A program made the position numbers and the translations under genes. Under the pieces are notes generated by a model. It was not told the DNA's origin. It ran no database searches and worked only from the letters and a program-made list of their open reading frames with translations. Shown piece by piece: positions 1-8,924 of a stretch of DNA of 64,000 nt; the stretch's first letter is position 1, and each line of letters opens with the position of its first letter. Origin of the DNA: Novosphingobium sp. B1 (GTDB lineage Bacteria; Pseudomonadota; Alphaproteobacteria; Sphingomonadales; Sphingomonadaceae); assembly GCF_900176395.1 (NCBI RefSeq), contig NZ_FWXL01000004.1, positions 351,974-415,973 on the forward strand, given 5' to 3'.

Positions 1-1241
1 GTATCGTTGACCGCTTCGGCCACCGCCGATTCAGATGCGTCCGGCTCGGCGATCAGATTGGTGAAGCGGGCACGGGCTTTGCCGGGCGCATCGCGCGTGG
101 CGCGGCCAATGATCTGCACGATTTCGGTCAGGCTGGCGCGGTAGCCCACCGTCAGCGCGTGCTCGCACCAAATCCAGTCAAAGCCTTCCTTGGCCATTCC
201 CAGGGCAATGATGATGTCCACATGCTCGCGGTTGTTCTTCTGCGCGGGATCTTTCAGCGCAGCGGAAACGCGGTCGCGCTTGGCGGCGTCATCGTCCACC
301 AGGTCAGCAATGCGCAAAATCTTCCCGTCTGCCGTCTTCACCAGCTGGAAGCCGGTGGCAGGATCGGTTCCCTGCCAGTCGCCCAGCTCCTCGATGATGT
401 GTTCCACCTCGCGAATTTTGTCTTTCGTGCTCTCGCGCGAATTGACGTTGGGGATGTGGATGATGGTCTTCTCTGCCGGGTTCAGCACCGCGAGAATGTC
501 GTCGGTGTAGGAGCCGGAATAGAAGAAATACCCGATGTCGAGCTGCTTCAGATGCTCATAGCCATTGAGCTGCTCGTAGTAGGTGTAGGTGACGGTATCG
601 AATTTGGCTTCGTCGCCAGGTGCAAGCACGGCCTCGGCATCGCCCCGGAAATAGCTGCCTGTCATGGCGACGATATGCACCTTATCGCGGGCGATGAACT
701 CGCCCAGATGCTTGCCCAGCACATTATCCGGGTTGGCGGAAACGTGGTGGAACTCGTCTACGGCGATCAATCGGTTGTCGAATGCTTCGATCCCGAAACG
801 CTCCACCGCGAAGCGGAACGTCGCATGCGTGCAGACCAAAACCGTGTCGTCGCTGACAAGGAAGCTGCCGACGGAATTGACCTTGCCACCGTCTTCCCCC
901 GGCGCGTTGCACAGATTCCATTTCGGCTGCACCGTCCAGTCAGCCCAGAACCCGTATTTGCTCAACGGCTCGTCGGCGAAGCTGGAGCCAATGGACTTTT
1001 CCGGCACCACAATGATGGCCTGCTTCACGCCCTGATTGGCCAGCTTGTCGAGCGCGATGAACATCAGCGCCCGGCTCTTGCCTGACGCGGGCGGCGATTT
1101 GATCAGCAGATATTGCTCGCCGCGCTTTTCATAGGCGCGTTCCTGCATGGCGCGCATGCCCAGCGCATTGGACTTGGTGGAATTGCCGTTACGGGCATAG
1201 GATACGGAAACCGACGGGATGTTGTTTTTGTCGATGGTCAT
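1..1241 (-). CDS. SF2 DEAD/DEAH-box helicase, partial (C-terminus beyond left edge)
   Basis: The reading frame is open from an ATG at 1241 to the left edge, giving 413 residues. Walker A is SPPASGKS at residues 49-56. The Walker B/DEAH equivalent is DEFHH near 162-166, followed by TGSYF near 194 in the motif III position and QIIGRATRD near 385 in the motif VI position, so both RecA-like lobes are present. The start ATG overlaps the stop of the upstream methyltransferase (ATGA), so the two are translationally coupled and probably work together on DNA. A role in phage defence or restriction is inferred from this pairing. The DEFHH and TGSYF variants differ from textbook DEAH and SAT motifs. Confidence 0.85.
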   Translation of the reverse strand, partial: MTIDKNNIPSVSVSYARNGNSTKSNALGMRAMQERAYEKRGEQYLLIKSPPASGKSRALMFIALDKLANQGVKQAIIVVPEKSIGSSFADEPLSKYGFWADWTVQPKWNLCNAPGEDGGKVNSVGSFLVSDDTVLVCTHATFRFAVERFGIEAFDNRLIAVDEFHHVSANPDNVLGKHLGEFIARDKVHIVAMTGSYFRGDAEAVLAPGDEAKFDTVTYTYYEQLNGYEHLKQLDIGYFFYSGSYTDDILAVLNPAEKTIIHIPNVNSRESTKDKIREVEHIIEELGDWQGTDPATGFQLVKTADGKILRIADLVDDDAAKRDRVSAALKDPAQKNNREHVDIIIALGMAKEGFDWIWCEHALTVGYRASLTEIVQIIGRATRDAPGKARARFTNLIAEPDASESAVAEAVND

Positions 1242-4012
1242 GCAGCGGCCCCCGTCTTCCGTTTTTTCGTTGCTCCCGCGCCAGCGGTCATTTTCGTGTA
1301 CAGCTCAAACAGCTTCTCCAACCGTTCGGTGTCGTTCTTGAAGCGGCGGCCAATGTAGATGCGCTCCATTACCTCGTCGTTGCGCTCATGCGCTTCGCGC
1401 AGTTTAGCTGGCATTTTCTCTGGGTCGTATAGTTCCGCAATTGTAGCCGGGAAGTGAGCTTCACGCGCCAATAGAATGTCCTCGGCACAGCGGGTAAGAT
1501 CGGCCTTGTTCTTGTCGGTAAGCGAAGGGACAGGAAAGTTATTCCATCCGATAGTGCCGCTGTAGGACAAGTCAGTTCGCATCCTGACGCAAACCGTTGC
1601 AATCCAAACCCAGTGAAGTTTTGATGAAATAATAGCAAACTCAAAAAGCTGCGGGTCGAGCAAAATGCAGGCACGATTGCTGACAATGGTATCCGCACTC
1701 AAAAGATCAGCTGTAACAAACGGCCTTCGTTCGGAAACTACCTTTGGGACAGCAATTTGTTGTTGCCTTGGTTGATTTATCCAAGCAAAGCGATGTGGTC
1801 GGTTGATCGCAGTCTTTGCCCGGGTCCCGGCTTCATTTCTGAATTTCCGAACCTTTTCAATCCTTTCGTAAATTGCCGGAATATTAATGGCATTATTTAG
1901 CGTGTCATTTTCTATCCAAATGCACCATCTCTGGTGGCCATTTACTATCTCGGTTGATCCAAGAAACAGTCTAATGAACGCAGACGCTTCAGGTGCCTCT
2001 GCTAGAAGATCATCGCGCTCCTCTTTTGATAACAACAGATGACCACCATCAAGGGGACCGCTGCCATCTGCAATGCAAGACAAGCCGTTTAATGGGGCGC
2101 GCGCCGCGTCAACAAAAATCTGAGGTGCGGGAAGTAAATAGGCATTAATTTGATCTACTTCACGGGCAGTCGACTCTGCACCGTCGCCTTCATTAAAAAT
2201 GACTTTTTCTCGTTTGTTTTTTAGGCAAATACCAACAATCACGACGGTCACGCCAGCATTGTGGGCGGCCAAGTTTGCCCATTTCAGGCTTGTGTGAGCG
2301 AAGAAAATTTCATGACCCAATTTCGCTATCATTGGCCACAACAGGGGCACGTGGGCACCTTGGCAGACAGAGTTGGTAGCAACGAATGCTGACGAGGCTT
2401 CCGTGTGCCTTCCATATTCGGCTGCCTTGACAAACCACGCAGCAACGTAATCGAGAGATTTCCAACCGGCCAACCGCCCTTCAAAAATAGATGACAGGTC
2501 TGCCTTCTGCTCGTCAGTTTGCCACTTGCTGCCAAGATATGGCGGATTGCCGCAAATGTACGTCTCTCCACCTTCATTCTCGAAATCGATCTGTGCTTGG
2601 TCGAGCGGCGTTGCAAACAGGTCATCGCTTACAAGCTTTACGCCCGTTCCCGTTGGCGGGCAGATAGAAAGCCAATCGAGCCGCAGCGCGTTGCCACAGG
2701 TGATCCAGTTTTCGGCATTAAGCGGCAGAAACTCGGCGAGAGCCAGCTTCTGCCCCCGGTAGAGCGCATCGCATTGAAACTCAGCAATGATCAGCGCCAG
2801 CCGCGCAATCTCTGCCGGGAAGTCGCGAAGCTCGATGCCCCGAAAATTGGTCAGGGGGATGTCGGATGCGCGCGCGGCTTCGCCACGGCGGCGGTTAATC
2901 TCCGCCTCAATCTCCCGCATTTCCTTGTAGGCTATGACCAGGAAATTGCCGCTGCCGCAGGCCGGGTCGAAGACCCGGATGCGGGCCATGCGGTTGCGCA
3001 GGTTCAACAGCTTGCGGGGGTTGTCACCGGCCTCGGCGAGCTGCTCGCGCAGGCTATCGAGAAAGAGCGGATTGAGCACCTTCAGGATGTTGGGGCGGCT
3101 GGTGTAGTGCATACCCAGTGCGCCGCGCTCTTCATCGTCGGCCACGGCCTGGATCATCGACCCGAAGATGTCGGGGTTGATCTGGGTCCATTTCAGGTGG
3201 CCGATATGCAGCAGGTACGACCGGGCGATGCGGCTGAATCTCGGTACGTCGAGACTGCCAGAGAACAAGCCGCCATTCACATAGGGAAAACCGTTAGCCC
3301 AGCTGCGGATGCCTGCGGCTTCCCGATCCTTGATCGCGGTATTCATCGCCCGGAAGATTTCGGCGATGACCTCATGGGTATTGGATGAGTCCTTGGCGCT
3401 CATCTGATCGACGGTGGCGGTGAACAGGCCGCTGCCATGGAAGATGTCGGTATCCTCGGCGAAGAAGCAGAAGATCAGCCGGGCCATGAAATGGTTCATG
3501 TCCGGTCGGCGCTCGGCGGTGCTCCAGTCGGGATTGTCTTTCAGGAGCTCAACATAGAGCCGGTTGAGGCGACTGGTGGCGCGGATGTCGAACGCGCTAT
3601 CGCGCACCTGCTTGACGGTGGTGATGCCAGCCAGCGGCAGGAAGAAGCCAAAATGTTCTGGGAAGTCAGTGAATGCGCAGGCGACGGTCTCGCCGGATTC
3701 TAAATCCTCGGCCTCGAACGTGTCGCCGTCAGTGGCCAGAATGAACTTGGCCTTGCCGCGCGCGGTGGCGGGGCTGCTGCGCAGTGCGCCAAGCATAGCG
3801 GCCACTTCGCCGGGGTCGGCGACCGCCAGATGGATGTTGCGGGTTTGCAGCACGCCACCCACATCGGACTTATTGGATGCGCCCGTACGCAGCCGCTTGA
3901 TGGTGGTGGCTTTGTTGCCGAAAGCTTCGAGGAACTGATACGGGAACTCTTCCCGGTCGAACGGGCGTTCGGCCAGGGCAGATACGGCTTCTTCGATCTC
4001 AACGGCGTTCAT
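1238..4012 (-). CDS. MmeI-like N6-adenine DNA methyltransferase, nuclease residues not seen
   Basis: Predicted protein of 924 aa. Its length and order match MmeI-family enzymes: N-terminal domain (about 1-140), helical spacer, methyltransferase with SAM motif I DPACGSGNF near 349-357 and catalytic NPPY near 489-492, then target recognition and C-terminal domains. In MmeI the N-terminal domain carries a D...EXK nuclease centre. Here the matching stretch (about residues 55-80) reads LQTRNIHLAV with no EXK, so the protein probably only methylates. I chose the ATG at 4012 because MNAVEIEEAV is how I recall relatives beginning; the frame is also open to ATGs at 4036 and 4069. It overlaps the helicase gene by 4 bp. 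The recognition-domain region is AT-richer than the rest. Confidence 0.85.
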   Translation of the reverse strand: MNAVEIEEAVSALAERPFDREEFPYQFLEAFGNKATTIKRLRTGASNKSDVGGVLQTRNIHLAVADPGEVAAMLGALRSSPATARGKAKFILATDGDTFEAEDLESGETVACAFTDFPEHFGFFLPLAGITTVKQVRDSAFDIRATSRLNRLYVELLKDNPDWSTAERRPDMNHFMARLIFCFFAEDTDIFHGSGLFTATVDQMSAKDSSNTHEVIAEIFRAMNTAIKDREAAGIRSWANGFPYVNGGLFSGSLDVPRFSRIARSYLLHIGHLKWTQINPDIFGSMIQAVADDEERGALGMHYTSRPNILKVLNPLFLDSLREQLAEAGDNPRKLLNLRNRMARIRVFDPACGSGNFLVIAYKEMREIEAEINRRRGEAARASDIPLTNFRGIELRDFPAEIARLALIIAEFQCDALYRGQKLALAEFLPLNAENWITCGNALRLDWLSICPPTGTGVKLVSDDLFATPLDQAQIDFENEGGETYICGNPPYLGSKWQTDEQKADLSSIFEGRLAGWKSLDYVAAWFVKAAEYGRHTEASSAFVATNSVCQGAHVPLLWPMIAKLGHEIFFAHTSLKWANLAAHNAGVTVVIVGICLKNKREKVIFNEGDGAESTAREVDQINAYLLPAPQIFVDAARAPLNGLSCIADGSGPLDGGHLLLSKEERDDLLAEAPEASAFIRLFLGSTEIVNGHQRWCIWIENDTLNNAINIPAIYERIEKVRKFRNEAGTRAKTAINRPHRFAWINQPRQQQIAVPKVVSERRPFVTADLLSADTIVSNRACILLDPQLFEFAIISSKLHWVWIATVCVRMRTDLSYSGTIGWNNFPVPSLTDKNKADLTRCAEDILLAREAHFPATIAELYDPEKMPAKLREAHERNDEVMERIYIGRRFKNDTERLEKLFELYTKMTAGAGATKKRKTGAAA

Positions 4013-4200
4013 TGTGCTGTGCAATTCCAATGGCATGGCGGCAATCCGCACGCCTTGTCCAATTCGCACATGGGCCGCGATGACAGAGAGGGCGCCGGAG
4101 CTGCCTTGCCAGAAAATGGCCGGGCGCGATGGTTACGGCAAGCGAAAAGATGGCAATAACATCGATCTGGCTGGTTCTCTGCCGGTAGGAATTGGGGCGG

Positions 4201-4413
4201 TCATGCGACCGCCCCCGTCATCGTGCGTTCGGTGATAACGCGCATCACGAGGCGACCCTGGAGGGGGATCGCATCGCAGGTGATGGAGAAGCCCATGCCA
4301 TCCTGATTGGGCCAGGCGGCCCCGATGGGCGTCCAACTGGCGTTCTTGCCTTCGCCAACGACACGGTAGATGCGGTGGGTCGGCTTGCGACTGGGATTGC
4401 TGGTGGTGGTCAT
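4201..4413 (-). CDS. small conserved mobile-element protein
   Basis: A 70-aa protein starting MTTTSNPSRKPTHRIYRVVG, with a core of the type SWTPIGAAWPNQDGMGF. The start is fixed by AAAGGAG (complement of 4421-4427) placed 7 nt before the ATG at 4413; the frame is open further upstream but that extension has no matching signal. Short proteins of this type with an IGAAWP motif occur on sphingomonad plasmids and islands as I remember them, but no function is known to me. It lies 188 bp upstream of the methyltransferase on the same strand and could be cotranscribed with it. Confidence 0.7.
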   Translation of the reverse strand: MTTTSNPSRKPTHRIYRVVGEGKNASWTPIGAAWPNQDGMGFSITCDAIPLQGRLVMRVITERTMTGAVA

Positions 4414-4688
4414 GATGATGCTCCTTTGGTGATGATCCGCGAGACCATCTCGCGGCTTCATGGGGAGCCAAGGGCACGGCGCATGGAGCCGCTGGTCACA
4501 CCCCGCGCCAGCGCGCCCGCAGGGCATGGAGCTGCACAAGCCAACGGCGCGGAAGCGAATGGGGTTGATCGGCGGCGGCGCAGTGCCAGCACGCTCACCG
4601 CTCAGAAGCCGGTGTGGTTCTCTCACGGAGCTGTTGCCAAACGGATGATGGCGACAAAGCAGCGTGGCCTTATATCAGCCCTCGCGCT

Positions 4689-5738
4689 ATGTCCGGTCGT
4701 ATGCCGCAGGGAAAGTCAGCCGAATCCTTTGAATTTGAGCCTACGCCAGAGCGTCGGCCTCGCGCAGGCAAGGCGGGGGATGACTACGACCGCGCGCTGC
4801 GTGACCTGAGGGCACGCATGGGCAACTCTTTATTCAAGCCCTACGGTGATCATCCGCCGCGACGCGCGCTAGATGGGCGAATTGGTGATCGCTATCTGGA
4901 GATCGGCAGCCTACACATCTATTCCTCATATTATGATCTTGGCACCGTCTTATGCGGCTATCTTCTGAATGCTGCCAGGAAGGAAAAATACAATTCCTAT
5001 GAGTTGTTAGAACTATGCGTGCTCATGCAAGAGCAAATGGAGTATTTGGGTAGGGATGTAAAGTTCAATTATCTAGAGGTTGATATTCGAGGAAAAAAAA
5101 TATCGGTCGTAATTGTGGTTGGAGATAGCGATTTTCTTTTTAATACGTATAATCATAGATGGAATTTTGAGCCACAGCGATCACGAACTAGCTTTAGATT
5201 TATCGACCGAAACCCACAGCAAAAGCGTTTTTCAGGCGAACCGAACGGGTTGAGCCAGCTGGTTGATCGCGCGCTGCGCAGTGCTGGGGTTGACCCATAC
5301 CATGGGCCCGCTGTCGCACGCGCCCTTGCAGAGGAAATGAAGAGCGAGGGGCTTACCCTTGGCCCGTCTGCTGAGCTTTCCGCGCTACCTGCCGTATCAC
5401 TGCCTGATCAGGCACCCGAAATCTACCAAGGGCTTCGCGGTCCAGAGACCCCGCCGGAGTTCGTAAAACGCGTGTATGGCCCCTGGCTGGGGCAAGGCCT
5501 GACGCGCGCCGACATCCGCAAGCTCGATCCTAAGCTCTCGGTCGCCATCACTAACTGGCTGAGCCGCTCCGGCAACGAATGGCCCGCTGATGTCGATCTG
5601 CCAACTAAGGCAGAACAAAACGAGAGACTCCTCAGTGCCGGGCCGGACGCAATCCGGGAACATCTAGGGAAATTCACCGGACAGGAAGCGCTGCGCGAAG
5701 CCGCGAGGATCAATGCAGCAGCGCATTACAGAAAATAA
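4689..5738 (+). CDS. hypothetical protein with an AT-rich central segment
   Basis: A 349-aa protein if read from the ATG at 4689; 4701 is an alternative, and neither has a clear ribosome binding site. The N-terminal 90 residues and the C-terminal half are GC-rich like the surroundings. The middle (about 4970-5220) is strikingly AT-rich and encodes a Leu/Tyr-rich alternating segment including RGKKISVVIVVGDSDFLF. The C-terminal part contains a segment of the type PEFVKRVYGPWLGQGLTR followed by Asp-Leu-Pro-Thr, which I recall from other uncharacterised sphingomonad mobile-element proteins. No catalytic motif is recognised. It is divergent from the small gene at 4201-4413. Confidence 0.6.
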   Translation: MSGRMPQGKSAESFEFEPTPERRPRAGKAGDDYDRALRDLRARMGNSLFKPYGDHPPRRALDGRIGDRYLEIGSLHIYSSYYDLGTVLCGYLLNAARKEKYNSYELLELCVLMQEQMEYLGRDVKFNYLEVDIRGKKISVVIVVGDSDFLFNTYNHRWNFEPQRSRTSFRFIDRNPQQKRFSGEPNGLSQLVDRALRSAGVDPYHGPAVARALAEEMKSEGLTLGPSAELSALPAVSLPDQAPEIYQGLRGPETPPEFVKRVYGPWLGQGLTRADIRKLDPKLSVAITNWLSRSGNEWPADVDLPTKAEQNERLLSAGPDAIREHLGKFTGQEALREAARINAAAHYRK

Positions 5739-5920
5739 TGCAAAACCTATAGATATTGCATTGACCTTCTGACGCGAATCACGCACCTTCATCACAGGGA
5801 CCGAATCACTCGGTTCCCTGGCCAAAATCAGCACATTGCGGTGACTTTCCGCCTCACCCCCCTGTTGGGTGAGATTGGCCCCGCTCGGTCTGGTTCTGGC
5901 CCTCAACGATGGAGGTGATG
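5739..5920 (+). promoter_or_regulatory. structured intergenic leader before the transfer gene cluster
   Basis: Three inverted repeats follow each other: ATGCAA...TTGCAT (5738-5761), a 10-bp stem with one bulge pairing CAGGGACCGA with TCGG-T-TCCCTG (5795-5820), and CTCACCC...GGGTGAG (5853-5873). The last is enclosed by GGCCAA...TTGGCC. No gene is seen here. The position before a run of plus-strand genes fits a terminator for the upstream gene plus a leader or operator; no T-run follows the strongest stem. Confidence 0.4.
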
Positions 5921-6115
5921 ATGACCGATACTTCCACTACCGCATCGCCTAGGTCGGACGATGTGTTCGATGCCGCCTTGAAGCGCATTGCGATCACGGC
6001 GGGTGCAACGATTGCCGGTGCGGTGATCGGCGGCATTCTGCTGCCAGGACCGGGCGCGGCGCTCGGTGCCAAGCTGGGGGCCTTCCTCAGCGGAGCCAGT
6101 GACGCGGACGGCTGA
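5921..6115 (+). CDS. small glycine-zipper membrane protein
   Basis: A 64-aa protein. The start at 5921 is chosen because GGAGG at 5911-5915 sits 5 nt upstream; the in-frame ATGs at 5909 and 5918 lie on or too close to that site. After a polar N-terminus, residues about 25-57 form a hydrophobic glycine-zipper helix (GATIAGAVIGGILLPGPG and GAALGAKLGAFLSG), so an inner-membrane or pore-like small protein is likely. It opens the gene run leading to the coupling protein. Function unknown. Confidence 0.65.
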   Translation: MTDTSTTASPRSDDVFDAALKRIAITAGATIAGAVIGGILLPGPGAALGAKLGAFLSGASDADG

Positions 6116-6230
6116 GTCCGCATCCAATAACCTACCAAACGCACAACTCCCCTTCACGCGGCGCAGTGCTGTGCCCGCGACGGCCCCCGGCTGCGCCGCG
6201 TGCTCTTGTCCCAAGAAAGGAACCCTGACC

Positions 6231-6455
6231 ATGCACCGTTGCACTTGCCCCCGCTGCCAGTCGCCGAATGTCACCTCGAATCGGCTGGACCCTGTCCATA
6301 TCGACCGCACCATGCAGGCCGCTCAGGCGGTTCAGACCCTCGGAATCCCGCGCCTGTCGATCCTCGCCGGTCTCGGCGCGGTCGCCATCCGGGCGGTCGA
6401 TGCGCTGCGCAAGGATAGTCGCTGCATGGACTGCGGCTACGTCTTCAATGCGTGA
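6231..6455 (+). CDS. small double-CxxC zinc-ribbon-like protein
   Basis: A 74-aa protein beginning MHRCTCPRCQ. A purine-rich site (AAGAAAGGAA, 6213-6222) precedes the ATG. Two cysteine pairs, CTCPRC near the N-terminus and CMDCGY near the C-terminus, can make a zinc ribbon, and a hydrophobic stretch of about 20 residues (around 40-58) lies between them. It overlaps the next gene by 8 bp. It is probably part of the transfer or maintenance module of the element; no specific role is recognised. Confidence 0.65.
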   Translation: MHRCTCPRCQSPNVTSNRLDPVHIDRTMQAAQAVQTLGIPRLSILAGLGAVAIRAVDALRKDSRCMDCGYVFNA

Positions 6456-6663
6456 CTGGTTCGCGGACGCGTTCGGCTCCGCCATCGCGGATGTGCGGCA
6501 GAAGCTGATCGAAGAAGGCTGGTTCGGGCGGACGGTGACGCCGCGCCCGTTTGACCGGACGCGTTCGCCGGATCGTGAGTCCACCTTTGCCCAGCAGGCG
6601 GGGTGGGAAATGCCTGCGGATCGCAGGCCCCAACCGGAGCGGGAGCTGGGTATCGACCGATAG
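6448..6663 (+). CDS. small hypothetical protein, overlaps previous gene
   Basis: A 71-aa protein MRDWFADAFGSAIADVRQKL..., starting inside the last codons of the zinc-ribbon gene, with no separate ribosome binding site visible, which suggests translational coupling. An N-terminal amphipathic helix is followed by an Arg/Pro-rich polar tail ending RPQPERELGIDR. It lies 30 bp before the coupling protein gene. No family is recognised; the support is position, coupling and coding-like composition. Confidence 0.55.
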   Translation: MRDWFADAFGSAIADVRQKLIEEGWFGRTVTPRPFDRTRSPDRESTFAQQAGWEMPADRRPQPERELGIDR

Positions 6664-6693
6664 GTCAGCCCCCCTCCGAACGGAGGACGCGCT

Positions 6694-8262
6694 ATGCGCC
6701 ACGACCTACTCGATACGAAACTGCTTCAACTCACCGCCAATGACGCCTTCACCCTGCGCGATGCCTGCCAGGGCATCCTCGTGACGGGCGGAATCGGTAG
6801 CGGAAAAACCTCGGGCTCTGGCGACACGCTCGCCGGAGCCTTTTTGCAGATGGGCATGGGCGGCTTGGTCATGGCCGCCAAACCGGAAGAATCCGAGCAT
6901 TGGCGGGCGCTGTGCCAGCGCCATGGGCGGCTCGACTCCCTCCTCGAAATCGATGCCTCGGGCTTTCACGGCTACAATTTCATGATCGCGGAATTGCTGC
7001 GGCAAGGCATCGGTGGCCTCAACGCGGTCGTTGAGATCATCATGCAGGTGCTGGAGATTGCGCGGCTCGCGAGTGCCTCGCCAGGGCGCGGCAGCGAGCA
7101 ATTCTGGCAGGATACCACCCGCCAGGTGCTGCGCCACACCGTGCCGGTGCTCTATGCGGCGTTTGGCAGGGCAACAATTGAAATGATCCTGCAATTTGTG
7201 CGGTCGGCCCCCCAGGCACCGGAACAGATGCGCGATCCTGACTGGCAGCGCGGCTCGTTCTTCTGCGAGAGCTTCGCCCGCGCGGCGGGCCAGATGGACG
7301 ATACCACGGGCGCGCGCATGGTCAGCTATTGGCAGCATGATTTCAGCCAGCTGGATCCCAAGACGCGCGGCAACATTGTCATCTCGCTGACGACGACGCT
7401 GGACCGGTTCAACCATGGCTGGCTGGCCAGCATGTTCTGCGGCCAGACCAGTTTTGTGCCGGAGCTCTCGATGCACGGCACCATCCTGCTACTGAATCTT
7501 CCGGCGCTGACGCTGAATGAAGACGGCATCATCGCGCAGCAGCTGATCAAATATCTCTGGCAGCGGGCGATCCTTGCCCGCAACGGGCTGAGCCCGGACC
7601 AGCAGGAACGCCCGGTGTTCCTGTGGGCCGACGAAGCGCAGTATTTCATCAACAGCTTCGATGCGGAGTATCTCTCCACCTGCCGGGGCTCGCGCGCCTG
7701 CACGGTGTTCCTGACGCAGAGCCTGCCCACGCTCTATGCCCGCATGGGCGGCGAAAACGCGCATGACCGGGTGCATCACCTGGTCGGCAATTTCGCCACC
7801 CGCATCTGGCATTCCAATGCCTGTGCGGAGACGAACGAATGGGCGGCCAAGACCATCGGTCGCAGCCTGCAAACCCGCGCCAATTACAGCGAGGGCCATG
7901 GCAGCAACAGCAACTATGGCATGAACATGGGCGACGGCACCAGCTGGGGCCAGAACTGGGGCAGCAGCCATGGCAGCAGTACCAGCAAACAGGGAAGCAG
8001 CTACAACAGCACTTACAGCAGCGGTGGGTCGGTCGGCGGCAATGACAGCCGGGGCCGCAACCGTGGCTATGGCGACTCCAGCAATGTCAGCCAGGGCTTC
8101 AGCGAACAGATGGATTGGGCGCTGGAGCCGGGGGCGTTTGGGCGCATCCTGAAAACCGGTGGCCCGGCCAATGGCAAACGCGTCTCGGCAGTCTGGTACC
8201 AGTCGGGACGACGGTTTGCCGCGTCGGGCAGCAACGCCCTCTTGGTGGAGTTCGCGCAATGA
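6694..8262 (+). CDS. VirD4/TraD-like conjugative coupling ATPase
   Basis: A 522-aa protein. Walker A is GGIGSGKT at residues 32-39 and Walker B is VFLWADEAQ near 308-316, followed by a segment SLPTLYARMGG typical of the TraG/TraD TraM-recognition ATPases that deliver relaxase-DNA to a type IV channel. There is no N-terminal membrane anchor, unlike VirD4, so the membrane link may come from the next gene. Residues about 392-462 are a Ser/Gly/Asn-rich low-complexity insert, unusual for the family. Its stop overlaps the start of the membrane protein gene (ATGA). With the relaxase at 9034 it forms the DNA-processing half of a transfer system, and no mating-pore genes are visible. Confidence 0.85.
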   Translation: MRHDLLDTKLLQLTANDAFTLRDACQGILVTGGIGSGKTSGSGDTLAGAFLQMGMGGLVMAAKPEESEHWRALCQRHGRLDSLLEIDASGFHGYNFMIAELLRQGIGGLNAVVEIIMQVLEIARLASASPGRGSEQFWQDTTRQVLRHTVPVLYAAFGRATIEMILQFVRSAPQAPEQMRDPDWQRGSFFCESFARAAGQMDDTTGARMVSYWQHDFSQLDPKTRGNIVISLTTTLDRFNHGWLASMFCGQTSFVPELSMHGTILLLNLPALTLNEDGIIAQQLIKYLWQRAILARNGLSPDQQERPVFLWADEAQYFINSFDAEYLSTCRGSRACTVFLTQSLPTLYARMGGENAHDRVHHLVGNFATRIWHSNACAETNEWAAKTIGRSLQTRANYSEGHGSNSNYGMNMGDGTSWGQNWGSSHGSSTSKQGSSYNSTYSSGGSVGGNDSRGRNRGYGDSSNVSQGFSEQMDWALEPGAFGRILKTGGPANGKRVSAVWYQSGRRFAASGSNALLVEFAQ

Positions 8263-8789
8263 ACAAGCCACCCTTTCAGACGATGCTGCTGGGCCACGGT
8301 CTGGTCGTGCTGCCGGCGGCTGCCGCCACAATCGGGATGATGGGGGTGTGGATGCAGCACCCCGATGCCTGGTGGCTCGCCATCATCACGCTCATCCTCA
8401 TGGGCCGGATCATGAAGGCCCATGAGGCGCGCCGCGACTACCTGCAATGGAAACGCCAATGGGACGCCATGGACCCGAATGGGCCACCGCCGCGCCGGTG
8501 GCCGATGATGCTCGGCGTGATCGCCGTCACCATCATCACCCTCATCGGGGCGGGCCATGATCAGATCGGGTTGGGCCTTACGGTTGGCGGTCTGACCCTT
8601 GGCGGGTTGCTGGTGGTCACGGTGCCGCCATTGCTCAAGGGCCTGTTCGGCATGCGGCGTCGCCGTGCCCGGCGCACGGCTCCCGTGCGGGTGATCGTCC
8701 CCCGGTGGATGCGTCATGCACCCACCGTGGCGAGCAGCTATGCGGCCCTGCCGCCGCATTGCCGGGCCATGCTCGATGCTGCCCGCTGA
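8259..8789 (+). CDS. multipass membrane protein, partner of the coupling ATPase
   Basis: A 176-aa protein starting MNKPPFQTMLLGHGLVVLPA, overlapping the coupling protein stop by 4 bp. Hydrophobic segments at roughly residues 8-28, 36-50, 84-98 and 104-122 predict a membrane protein; the C-terminus is Arg-rich and basic (RRRRARRTAPVR) and probably cytoplasmic. The overlap and the absence of a membrane anchor in the ATPase suggest that it tethers the ATPase to the inner membrane; this is inference. No named family is recognised. Confidence 0.7.
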   Translation: MNKPPFQTMLLGHGLVVLPAAAATIGMMGVWMQHPDAWWLAIITLILMGRIMKAHEARRDYLQWKRQWDAMDPNGPPPRRWPMMLGVIAVTIITLIGAGHDQIGLGLTVGGLTLGGLLVVTVPPLLKGLFGMRRRRARRTAPVRVIVPRWMRHAPTVASSYAALPPHCRAMLDAAR

Positions 8790-8924
8790 GCACCCCACCG
8801 GCCCCGATGCCTCGTGCTGCATTGCACGACAAGTTGCCGCATCGGGGCCTCGCCTCCCCACAAGCAAGTGGCCGCATATGTCCGAATTTGCTAATATGAG
8901 ACTGGATGAAACGCCTCCGGCAAG

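Noticed and set aside
159..1085. Plus-strand open frame at the left end
   Set aside because: Opposite strand of the helicase, which has Walker and motif VI sequences in its own frame.
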